In this document: in pieces, positions 33,725 to 41,119 of the stretch
Layout: each line of letters starts with the position of its first letter
How positions within the stretch are numbered: position 1 is the stretch's first letter
Assembly: GCA_947469885.1 (NCBI GenBank)
Contig: CANIQT010000006.1
Location: forward strand, 104,016-168,015
Direction of reading: 5' to 3'
Source of the DNA: Bacteroidota bacterium
Lineage (GTDB): Bacteria > Bacteroidota > Bacteroidia > 2-12-FULL-35-15
DNA: 64,000 nucleotides
Notes under the pieces: generated by a model
Databases searched by the model: none
Told to the model about the DNA's origin: nothing
The model's input: only the letters and a program-made list of their open reading frames with translations
Translations under genes and position numbers: made by a program

Positions 33725-34024
33725 TTAATCCCTGTTTTTTAAAATTTTCTCTAATGTATCAAGGTGTTGATTAAATGCTTTTTTACCTGACTTGGTAACC
33801 GCATAAACTGTGTTTGGTTTTTTGCCAATAAATTGTTTTGTCACTTCCACATACTCCAGTTTTTCTAAAGCGGAAATGTGGGATGCCAGATTACCATCAG
33901 TAATATCTAGTTTTTCTTTCATCTCGCTAAACTCCACCGAATCGTTAACCATCAGTATAGACATAATGCCTAAACGAATTCTGTTCTCGAATGCTTTATT
34001 TAAACTTTGTATATACTTTTTCAA
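33725..34024 (-). CDS. Winged-helix transcriptional regulator, 99 aa
   Basis: A compact winged helix: NRIRLGIMSILMVND (helix 1), VEFSEMKEKLDITDGNLASHISALEKLEYVEV (HTH with recognition helix at about 45-60), then the wing KQFIGKKPNTVYAVTKSGKKAF, and a C-terminal dimer helix. It is of the HTH_27 'winged helix DNA-binding' type, related to MarR/ArsR/PadR regulators. It follows the 205-residue membrane gene by 5 bp and is flanked by the two dyads at 33690 and 34664, which it probably binds. No Cys or His metal site is visible, so the signal is unknown. Confidence 0.88.
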   Translation of the reverse strand: MKKYIQSLNKAFENRIRLGIMSILMVNDSVEFSEMKEKLDITDGNLASHISALEKLEYVEVTKQFIGKKPNTVYAVTKSGKKAFNQHLDTLEKILKNRD

Positions 34025-34029
34025 GGATA

Positions 34030-34647
34030 TTAATTTCTTTCGTATTTATAATACATTATTGCTCCATAAATAATATGAAGTAAACCAAACCCAGCTGCCC
34101 AGAAAAATAATCCGTAACCTGCATATATGGAAGCAAGCAAACCTAATATAATTTCACATATACCAAGGTAGCGAATATCATTATAGGTGTATTTACTTGC
34201 ATTGATTAATGCTAACCCGTAAAATATAAGCGTTGCTGGTGCCACAAGAATAAAAATAAAGTGATTTATTAGTATTAAACAAAACAACCCACCAGTTGCT
34301 AAGGGAATCAATAAATTAATAAGCAACCGTTTGGAAGTGTTGTCCCAAATCTTCACTCCTTTCTTTTTGGAATTGCGAATGGTGAGCAAAGTACCCACGC
34401 TTAATGATGCGATTAAAACAAGCACTGCATCTACAAGCAAAAAAATAATCAAATCGTTAAACGAGCCTTCTTTCCATTCTCTAAGTGAAATGCTATAAAT
34501 TTTCAGATAGGCGATGTATGCACCGGCCAGTGCAAATATCCCTGCAAATATTCCTGATAAACCGCTTAGGGAAATAAAGCGAGACGAGCGTTCCATCATG
34601 GAACGTATGTCTGATAATGCCTGTAAATGTTCTTTTTCTTCAGTCAT
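34030..34647 (-). CDS. Hypothetical membrane protein, 205 aa, coupled to the regulator
   Basis: The N-terminus is cytoplasmic and charged (TEEKEHLQALSDIRSMMERSSRFI). About six hydrophobic helices follow in pairs, with the basic loop RNSKKKGVKIWDNTSKRLL between helices 3 and 4. This arrangement of a multi-spanning protein with a small winged-helix regulator right behind it recurs in Bacteroidota and may be a membrane sensor and regulator pair. The dyad at 34664-34682 is 17 bp before the start. No known function. Confidence 0.78.
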   Translation of the reverse strand: MTEEKEHLQALSDIRSMMERSSRFISLSGLSGIFAGIFALAGAYIAYLKIYSISLREWKEGSFNDLIIFLLVDAVLVLIASLSVGTLLTIRNSKKKGVKIWDNTSKRLLINLLIPLATGGLFCLILINHFIFILVAPATLIFYGLALINASKYTYNDIRYLGICEIILGLLASIYAGYGLFFWAAGFGLLHIIYGAIMYYKYERN

Positions 34648-34663
34648 GTCGATAATTTAAAAG

Positions 34664-34682
34664 TACTTTGAGGTGCAAAGTA
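34664..34682. promoter_or_regulatory. Operator-like dyad TACTTTG-N5-CAAAGTA, copy 2
   Basis: Perfect 7-bp arms around AGGTG, 17 bp before the start of the 205-residue membrane gene. It could overlap the promoter of the sensor/regulator unit and give autoregulation. Confidence 0.7.
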
Positions 34683-34778
34683 AATACTTATTTTTCACTT
34701 GACCAAATTTATTTTTGAAAAAATGTTAAAAATAAATTAACAGGATGAGTATAGTTCAAAAAACGTTATACTTGTCGT

Positions 34779-35576
34779 ATGATAAATTTATTTATTTCTT
34801 TATTTATTGATATTCGGTGGATAGATATAGTGGATGTTATTTTGGTAGCAGCTCTTATTTACCAGCTATATTATCTGGTAAAAGGTACCGCTGCAATAAA
34901 TATTTTTGTAGGTATCATTTTGTTTTATTTACTTTGGCTAGTTGTCAAAGCACTTGATATGCCTTTGTTTGGAAGTATATTGAGTAAATTTATTGATGTC
35001 GGATTTATTGCATTACTTATTGTTTTCCAACAGGAGTTAAGAAGATTTTTGTTGTTTATAGGCACTTCAGATATTTTCAGAAAAGGAAAACTAAGTAAAA
35101 ACCTTTTTGATTTTAATTGGCGGTCAAAAAAGGCAGATTTGCTTAATATTGATGCAATAGTTAAGTCATGTAAAAACATGAAAGAAAGCAAAACAGGTGC
35201 ACTTATTATTCTTACAAAAAATAATGAATTGAAATTTTATGCAAATACCGGAGATTCAATAGATGCAAAAGTTTCAGTAAGAATGCTAGAAAGTATTTTT
35301 TACAAAAACTCCCCCTTACACGATGGCGCTGTTATTATTTCTGAAAATACAATCATTGCTGCACGATGTGTTTTACCTGTTACAGAGCAAACTGATTTTC
35401 CGGCTCACTTAGGTATGCGACACAGAGCAGCTGTAGGCATTACTGAAAGCACTGACGCTATCGCTATAGTTGTTTCTGAACAAACGGGTGAAATTTCACT
35501 ATCAAAAGAAGGGGAACTAAAACATTCACTTACTCTCGAACGATTAAAAGAACTTTTAGAAAAAGAGTTTAGTTAA
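34779..35576 (+). CDS. cdaA: Diadenylate cyclase CdaA, 265 aa
   Basis: Makes cyclic di-AMP from two ATP at the membrane. Three N-terminal helices (about 10-80) precede the DisA_N catalytic domain (about 95-265). The two signatures are present: PLHDGAVII (DGA) and GMRHRAAVG (RHR). Length is that of membrane CdaA rather than DisA. It is divergent from the membrane/regulator block and converges with the TPR lipoprotein gene, 6 bp between stops. Essential second-messenger gene in many phyla. Confidence 0.96.
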   Translation: MINLFISLFIDIRWIDIVDVILVAALIYQLYYLVKGTAAINIFVGIILFYLLWLVVKALDMPLFGSILSKFIDVGFIALLIVFQQELRRFLLFIGTSDIFRKGKLSKNLFDFNWRSKKADLLNIDAIVKSCKNMKESKTGALIILTKNNELKFYANTGDSIDAKVSVRMLESIFYKNSPLHDGAVIISENTIIAARCVLPVTEQTDFPAHLGMRHRAAVGITESTDAIAIVVSEQTGEISLSKEGELKHSLTLERLKELLEKEFS

Positions 35577-35582
35577 ACCACT

Positions 35583-36140
35583 TTATTTCTTTTTGTTTTT
35601 CTTTTCAAATTCTTTTATTAACTCTTCATCGGATTTACCAAGATTATTTATTGCAGCCTTCGCATCGTTTGCGTATTGGCTTGTTGGGTATTTTGCAATT
35701 ACTTCCTCATAAATTATTTTAGCTTTTGCATCATCATTCAAATAATTATCAAGCAGCACACCTTGCAAATAAAGACTTACATCCACCAGTTTATTCTTCG
35801 GATAGTTTGTAGTGATGTTCTTATAATACATTAATGATTGAGGGTATTGTTTGGTGGCTGTTGTAATTTCTCCAGCCTTAAATAAAAAATCGGGTGCCAA
35901 CGAATCTTCGGGAAACAATTTGGCAAAGTCATCGTAAGCTTTTATAGCCAAGGTTGCTGTAACGTTATCCAACACTACTGATTTGTGCATTTCTTTTTCC
36001 AAATTTTTTATTCTGGCTATATTTTGTTTTCTAATCTCTTGAGGCAGTATCGAGTCGGGAGATGATGATGGGGTTTCAGTATTATTGCAAGAGCAAAATA
36101 GAGCTAGGGCTGAAACTACTATGGCAAATGATTTTTTCAT
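35583..36140 (-). CDS. TPR-type outer-membrane lipoprotein, 185 aa
   Basis: A lipoprotein signal peptide with the Cys at about residue 16 or 18 (ALALFCSCNN). The mature part has three tetratricopeptide-like helix pairs (AIKAYDDFAKLFPEDSLAPDFLF, YPQSLMYYKNITTNYPKNK, AKIIYEEVIAKYPTSQYANDA) and a basic Lys-rich end. The form is like BamD/YbgF-type periplasmic TPR proteins. It follows def on the same strand by 6 bp, so the two are probably co-transcribed. Confidence 0.86.
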   Translation of the reverse strand: MKKSFAIVVSALALFCSCNNTETPSSSPDSILPQEIRKQNIARIKNLEKEMHKSVVLDNVTATLAIKAYDDFAKLFPEDSLAPDFLFKAGEITTATKQYPQSLMYYKNITTNYPKNKLVDVSLYLQGVLLDNYLNDDAKAKIIYEEVIAKYPTSQYANDAKAAINNLGKSDEELIKEFEKKNKKK

Positions 36141-36146
36141 GTATAA

Positions 36147-36752
36147 TTATTTGCTTGGAAATCGCATTCGATACGCAATTTTTATTTTGCCTTTTGTTAT
36201 ATCACTCAATCTTCCTTGCAATAGTCTTCTTCTCAAAGGGCTAATTCTGTCGGTAAATAATTTCCCTTCTATGTGGTCGTACTCATGCTGGATAACGCGA
36301 GCAGCAAGCCCTTCGTATGTTTCATCAAAAAAAGTAAAATGTTCATCGTAGTACTGTATCCTTACTTTTGGTTTACGATAAACATCTTCACGAATTTTAG
36401 GAATACTCAAGCACCCTTCGTTGTATTTCCATTCTTCACCTTCTTCTTCCATTATTTTTGCATTGATAAACACTTTTCTAAAATGTTCCAATTGCACTCG
36501 TTCTTCAGGCGTAAACTCATCTTCCATTTCATCATCATCTTCTTCATCCTTTACGGTAAAGGGTTTTGTATCTACAATAAAAAGACGAATTGATTTTCCT
36601 ATTTGAGGTGCCGCCAATCCAACACCCAACGCATTATGCATCGTGTCGAACATGTTTGTGATTATATCCTCTAACCCAGGATAATCTTTTGTAATCTCAT
36701 CGCCTACTCTCCGCAACACCGAATCGCCATAAGCTACTATTGGTAATATCAT
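36147..36752 (-). CDS. def: Peptide deformylase, 201 aa, with acidic insertion
   Basis: Removes the formyl group from the N-terminal Met of new proteins. All three motifs are present: GVGLAAPQIG (43-52), EGCLSIP with metal ligand Cys114, and QHEYDH with His156, Glu157 and His160. An acidic insertion between motifs 1 and 2 (about 66-88, rich in Asp and Glu) makes it longer than the 170 residues of E. coli; such inserts are seen in Bacteroidota. It is followed by the TPR lipoprotein and preceded by ruvX on the same strand. Confidence 0.97.
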   Translation of the reverse strand: MILPIVAYGDSVLRRVGDEITKDYPGLEDIITNMFDTMHNALGVGLAAPQIGKSIRLFIVDTKPFTVKDEEDDDEMEDEFTPEERVQLEHFRKVFINAKIMEEEGEEWKYNEGCLSIPKIREDVYRKPKVRIQYYDEHFTFFDETYEGLAARVIQHEYDHIEGKLFTDRISPLRRRLLQGRLSDITKGKIKIAYRMRFPSK

Positions 36753-36791
36753 ATCTTGAAATTCTAAATTCTAAACAATAAATTGTAATTT

Positions 36792-37205
36792 CTACTTCAT
36801 TTTCTCCATATAACTCTGCAAAATAATAGTAGCACTTATTTCATCTACCAACGCTTTATTTTGTCTAGCTTTCTTTTTCAAACCACTAGCTATCATTGTT
36901 TGAAATGCCATCTTGGATGTAAATCGCTCGTCCATGCGCTCTATCTTAATTTTAGGAAAGGTTCTTTTTAGATGAACAACAAACTGATCAATCATGTTAG
37001 CAGATTCTGAAGGTTCATTATTCATTTGTTTTGGCTCACCAACTACCATACATTCCACCTCTTCTTTCTCCACATATTTTTTAAGAAAATCTATTACATC
37101 TTTTGAATGAACTGTGGTTAAACCTGTTGCAATTATCTGCAACGCATCAGTCACTGCAATTCCTACCCGCTTGCTTCCGTAATCTATTGCCATTATTCGA
37201 GCCAT
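36792..37205 (-). CDS. ruvX: Holliday junction resolvase-like RuvX (YqgF), 137 aa
   Basis: Start chosen at 37205 (MARIMAIDYG); the frame stays open 57 codons further upstream but that part is unlike protein and overlaps the dapD region. The RNase H fold is visible with Asp8 (AIDYGSKRVGIAVTD), Glu58 in VVGEPKQMN, and the C-terminal VDEISATIILQSYM with Asp120. It acts in 16S rRNA end processing and perhaps in recombination. Length is typical. It starts 110 bp from divergent dapD and precedes def on the same strand. Confidence 0.93.
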   Translation of the reverse strand: MARIMAIDYGSKRVGIAVTDALQIIATGLTTVHSKDVIDFLKKYVEKEEVECMVVGEPKQMNNEPSESANMIDQFVVHLKRTFPKIKIERMDERFTSKMAFQTMIASGLKKKARQNKALVDEISATIILQSYMEKMK

Positions 37206-37286
37206 GCAGCAAAAGTAATAAAAAAAACAAAAGCCCCTTCCGTTAATCCTATCCCTAAAAGGAAGAGAATAGAACTTAAAAATGAA

Positions 37287-37294
37287 TATATTTG
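37287..37294 (+). promoter_or_regulatory. Bacteroidota -7 box of dapD
   Basis: TATATTTG matches TAnnTTTG and lies 21 bp before the dapD ATG. The -33 side has no clear TTTG. Confidence 0.45.
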
Positions 37295-37315
37295 TGAACG
37301 AATAAAAATAACGAA

Positions 37316-38122
37316 ATGCAAAAAATAATTGAAGCCGCCTGGAACAACCGCAAATTACTAAAAGATACTGCGACACAAACCACTATTCGTGAAGTTATTG
37401 AATTGCTTGATAAAGGCAAACTCCGTGTTGCAGAGCCAATCGGAAATGAATGGCAGGTAAATGAATGGGTAAAGAAAGCTGTAATACTTTATTTCCCCAT
37501 TCAAAAAATGGAAACAATAGAGGTTGGTATTTTCGAATACCACGATAAAATGAAACTCAAAACCAATTACGAAGCGTTGGGTGTTAGGGTTGTTCCTAAT
37601 GCTGTGGCTCGCTATGGGGCTTATCTTGCAAAAGGAGTGATTATGATGCCAAGTTATGTCAACATTGGTGCTTATGTGGATAGTGGTACAATGGTAGATA
37701 CTTGGGCAACTGTAGGTTCGTGCGCCCAAATAGGAAAAGATGTTCATCTTAGTGGTGGAGTGGGCATTGGCGGAGTACTTGAACCTGTTCAGGCTGCTCC
37801 TGTGATTATTGAAGACGGTTGTTTTATTGGCTCCCGTTGTATTGTGGTGGAAGGAGTTCGCGTGCAAAGTCAAGCGGTATTGGGTGCAAATGTTGTACTT
37901 ACCAAATCAACAAAAATAATTGATGTAACTGGTAATGAACCCATAGAATACAAAGGCATTGTGCCTTCTCGTTCGGTGGTTATTCCAGGTGCTTATACTA
38001 AAAAATTTCCGGCAGGCGAGTACAACGTACCTTGTGCATTAATTATAGGACAACGAAAAGAAAGCACAGATTTAAAAACTTCTCTTAATAATGCACTTAG
38101 AGAATACGATGTGGCGGTGTAA
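37316..38122 (+). CDS. dapD: Tetrahydrodipicolinate N-succinyltransferase DapD, 268 aa
   Basis: Lysine/diaminopimelate pathway enzyme. An N-terminal helical domain (1-95) precedes the left-handed beta-helix of hexapeptide repeats (about 100-230), with GVIMMPSYVNIGAYVDSGTM, VGSCAQIGKDVHLSGG and GVGIGGVLEP. A C-terminal cap ends with EYNVPCALIIGQRKE. Length is typical. It is divergent from ruvX; downstream is a glycosyltransferase with its own start. Confidence 0.96.
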   Translation: MQKIIEAAWNNRKLLKDTATQTTIREVIELLDKGKLRVAEPIGNEWQVNEWVKKAVILYFPIQKMETIEVGIFEYHDKMKLKTNYEALGVRVVPNAVARYGAYLAKGVIMMPSYVNIGAYVDSGTMVDTWATVGSCAQIGKDVHLSGGVGIGGVLEPVQAAPVIIEDGCFIGSRCIVVEGVRVQSQAVLGANVVLTKSTKIIDVTGNEPIEYKGIVPSRSVVIPGAYTKKFPAGEYNVPCALIIGQRKESTDLKTSLNNALREYDVAV

Positions 38123-38205
38123 GTCTCGCCCATAATTCCATTGTCAAAAGAAAGGGTGTGTAACTCAAACTATATAAACAATAAAACAATAAAGCAAATT
38201 AACAT

Positions 38206-39183
38206 TTGAAATTCCTAATCATACAAACTGCCTTTATTGGCGATGTTATTTTAGCTACTGCGGTTGCTGAAAAACTGCATCAATATTATCCCGAAGCAGA
38301 CATTGATTTTGTGGTGCGAAAAGGAAATGAAAGTTTATTGGCTCATCATCCATTTATAAAAAATGTTTATCCTTGGAATAAAAAACAAAGCAAAATTAAA
38401 AACCTCTTGGCTATTACCAAACAGGTGAAAGCGAATAAGTACGATTGTGCCATCACCATCCACCGATTCTCCAGTTCAGGATTAATACTAGGTTTGTCGG
38501 GTGCCAAACAAAAAATAGGGTTCGATAAAAATCCTCTTTCTTATTTATTTACAAAAAAAATAAAACATATTATTGGTGACGGCAGACATGAAGTGCAACG
38601 CAACCAACAATTGATTGAGCACCTTACCGATAAACTTTTTGCAAAACCAAAACTTTACCCTTCGAAAGAAAATTTTGAGGCAGTAAGCAAATATAAATCA
38701 TCCGACTATTATTGTATTGCTCCAACTTCGGTTTGGTTCACCAAACAATTTCCTAAAGAAAAATGGATTGAATTAATTAATTCTTTACCGTCACTCAACA
38801 TTTATTTATTGGGTGCACCTCGCGATATGGCAACCTGCGAAGAGATAATATCTCACATCCCAAATCCTAAATCCAAAATCCTCAATCTTGCCGGAAAATT
38901 AGATTTTCTTGAATCAGCTGCATTGATGCGAAATGCAAAAATGAACTATGTAAACGATTCGGCACCCATGCACATAGCTTCGGCTATGAATGCTCCTACC
39001 ACTGCCATTTACTGCTCCACTGTTCCTGCTTTTGGTTTTGGTCCTCTCTGCGACAATGCTAGAATAGTGGAAACAACCGAAAAATTAGAGTGCCGCCCCT
39101 GTGGATTACACGGACACAAAGCCTGTCCGCTTGGTCATTTCAGATGCGCTTATTCTATTGACATAAATGATTTGATAATTTGA
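38206..39183 (+). CDS. Glycosyltransferase family 9 (heptosyltransferase-like), 325 aa
   Basis: A GT-B fold enzyme of lipopolysaccharide core or similar glycan assembly. The start codon is TTG at 38206, because the first residues KFLIIQTAFIGDVILATAV form the usual N-terminal strand and GD motif; no ATG fits. The C-terminal donor site is NDSAPMHIASAMNAPTTAIY, followed by Cys-rich CRPCGLHGHKACPLGHFRC, a common tail in the family. Length is typical. It lies 83 bp after dapD and 40 bp before the tsaC-like gene. Confidence 0.9.
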   Translation: MKFLIIQTAFIGDVILATAVAEKLHQYYPEADIDFVVRKGNESLLAHHPFIKNVYPWNKKQSKIKNLLAITKQVKANKYDCAITIHRFSSSGLILGLSGAKQKIGFDKNPLSYLFTKKIKHIIGDGRHEVQRNQQLIEHLTDKLFAKPKLYPSKENFEAVSKYKSSDYYCIAPTSVWFTKQFPKEKWIELINSLPSLNIYLLGAPRDMATCEEIISHIPNPKSKILNLAGKLDFLESAALMRNAKMNYVNDSAPMHIASAMNAPTTAIYCSTVPAFGFGPLCDNARIVETTEKLECRPCGLHGHKACPLGHFRCAYSIDINDLII

Positions 39184-39223
39184 AAATGAATTAGTATACT
39201 AATGACCAATGAACAAATGAACC

Positions 39224-39787
39224 ATGCTTGAAGAACTAAAAAAAACATTAGACGTACTGCACAAAGGAGGAACCATTCTGTACCCTACCGATACCGTGTG
39301 GGGCATAGGTTGCGATGCGCGAAACAAAGAAGCAGTGAATAAAATATTTAAAATAAAACAACGTGCAGAATACAAAAGTATGGTGGTGCTCGTGTGTGAC
39401 GAAAAAATGCTGAACCGCTTTGTAAAAGAAGTTCCTGCCGTTGCCTGGGACTTGATAGAAGCTGCCGAAGGACCTATTACTATTATATATCCCGAAGGCA
39501 GAGGATTGGCACAAAACGTTATTTCGGCTGACGACAGTGTAGGCATCCGTATTGTAAAAGATGATTTTTGCAGAGATTTGATTCATAAATTTGGCAAACC
39601 CATTGTTTCCACCTCTGCTAACCTTAGCGGAGAACCTGCCCCTGCCTCCTTTCATGAAATTTCAAATGAAGTACTCAGCAAAGTAGATTACATTGTAAAC
39701 TGGCGACAAAACGAAACCAATAATATCAAACCTTCTACTATTATTAAAGTAGCGATGAATGGGGAAATAAAGATTTTTAGGAAATAA
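39224..39787 (+). CDS. tsaC: L-threonylcarbamoyladenylate synthase (YrdC/Sua5 domain), 187 aa
   Basis: Makes threonylcarbamoyl-AMP for the t6A37 modification of tRNA. The YrdC fold is seen in GGTILYPTDTVWGIGCDA, FKIKQRAEYKSMVVLV, GPITIIYPEG and VSTSANLSGEPAP. The Sua5 C-terminal domain is absent, so it is of the short TsaC kind. Co-directional with the glycosyltransferase and converging with the next gene. Confidence 0.93.
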   Translation: MLEELKKTLDVLHKGGTILYPTDTVWGIGCDARNKEAVNKIFKIKQRAEYKSMVVLVCDEKMLNRFVKEVPAVAWDLIEAAEGPITIIYPEGRGLAQNVISADDSVGIRIVKDDFCRDLIHKFGKPIVSTSANLSGEPAPASFHEISNEVLSKVDYIVNWRQNETNNIKPSTIIKVAMNGEIKIFRK

Positions 39788-39813
39788 AGAAATTCAAGAA
39801 ATAGAACTCTGAA

Positions 39814-41082
39814 CTACGTTTTCTGTTTCTTTTTCTTAGCAGCCGGAAACAACACATTGTTTAAAATCAAGCGATATCCCGGAGAATTAGGATGAAGGCT
39901 CAAATCAGTAGGAGGGTCCTCCACCCGGTGTTGATAATCTTCAGGGTCGTGTCCGCTATAAAAAGTAAAAGTACCTTTACCAAATTCACCATGTATATAA
40001 CGGGCTTCGTTGGCAGCTTTGTTTTCTCCTAATATCAATACATTGGGCTTTATTGTTGATTTATCAAATCCTGTTGTTTGTCCCCAAAAACCTTTAATTA
40101 TTTGCTCATGATTTTGGCAAAGCATGGTAGGCACCACATCCCACTTTGCTGAAAAATCAAACAACGTAAACAAATCATTTTTTTGTGTTACTCCATATTT
40201 TTGTCCTCTCTGAAAAGTATTATCAATGTTCGATTTTTTATATTCGTTTGGACTTGTTTCACATAAAAAATTAGTAAAAGCAAAAGTTTTTGAAAAATCT
40301 AATTTCTGATTGTAGTTGGGGGTAGTCCCATCACCATCAAAAATCGCTTCACAAATATCAAGTCCTTCTGCAGCCAGTGCAATATCATAGCTATCGGGTG
40401 CCGAACACATAGCAAACAAAAAACCACCACCAGCAGTAAAGTCGCGTATTTTCTTTGCAACCGCTAGTTTCATTTGTGATACTTTATTAAAACCTAACGA
40501 CTTTGCACTTTCTTCCAGTGTTTTTTGTTGCTCTTGATACCAACCTGCATTTCTGTATTGAGCCCAGAATTTACCATATTGTCCCGTAAAATCCTCGTGA
40601 TGTAGGTGAAGCCAGTCGTAAGTCACCAGTTTGTCTTTCAATATTTCTTCGTCATACACCACATCATATGGAATCTCCGCATACTTCAATACCAGTGTTA
40701 CCGCATCATCCCAAGGTTGTTTAAATTTAGGAGAATATACCGCCATTTTAGGAGCTTTCTCCAGTTTCACATCTTCCATGTTCACTTCCTGGTCGGCTAT
40801 TTCAGTCAATATAGAAGTAGATTTAGCATCTGCAATAATTTCGAAACTAACACCGCGAACACTACATTCGCTTTCAATTTCTTTCATATCTTTTACCATA
40901 AAACTACCACCACGGTAGTTCAGCAGCCAATGCACTTCCACATCATTTTTCAGCACCCAGTAAGCCACCCCATAAGCTTTCAGATGGTCTTTCTGTTGCA
41001 AATCCATGGGAATAAGAATATACGAAGCCTGAGAAAATAAAGAGAGAGATAAAAAAATAAAAGAGAAAATTATTTTTTTCAT
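39814..41082 (-). CDS. Secreted protein of the type annotated 'asparagine synthetase B' in Bacteroidota, 422 aa
   Basis: A signal peptide (to about SQAS, residue 20) precedes YILIPMDLQQKDHLKAYGVAYW. A glutamine-amidotransferase/DUF4159-like core follows (YDWLHLHHEDFTGQYG, then FTAGGGFLFAMCSAPDSYDIAL), ending FTFYSGHDPEDYQHR. Related Bacteroidota proteins are named asparagine synthetase B, yet I see no ATP-PPase domain and the protein is exported, so the name is doubtful. A periplasmic envelope protein is more plausible. Converges with the tsaC-like gene. Confidence 0.65.
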   Translation of the reverse strand: MKKIIFSFIFLSLSLFSQASYILIPMDLQQKDHLKAYGVAYWVLKNDVEVHWLLNYRGGSFMVKDMKEIESECSVRGVSFEIIADAKSTSILTEIADQEVNMEDVKLEKAPKMAVYSPKFKQPWDDAVTLVLKYAEIPYDVVYDEEILKDKLVTYDWLHLHHEDFTGQYGKFWAQYRNAGWYQEQQKTLEESAKSLGFNKVSQMKLAVAKKIRDFTAGGGFLFAMCSAPDSYDIALAAEGLDICEAIFDGDGTTPNYNQKLDFSKTFAFTNFLCETSPNEYKKSNIDNTFQRGQKYGVTQKNDLFTLFDFSAKWDVVPTMLCQNHEQIIKGFWGQTTGFDKSTIKPNVLILGENKAANEARYIHGEFGKGTFTFYSGHDPEDYQHRVEDPPTDLSLHPNSPGYRLILNNVLFPAAKKKKQKT

Positions 41083-41119
41083 GATTTAATATTTCGACAA
41101 AGTTACAAGTAATATGCCA

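Noticed and set aside
34767..34774. TATACTTG as the cdaA promoter
   Set aside because: It ends 5 bp before the ATG and departs from TAnnTTTG.
37206..37376. Upstream extension of ruvX by 57 codons
   Set aside because: Aromatic and Cys-rich translation unlike RuvX, overlapping the dapD start region; the normal start MARIMAIDYG is internal.
37358..37873. 171-codon frame opposite dapD
   Set aside because: Antisense shadow of dapD; composition is His/Asn-rich and unlike a protein.
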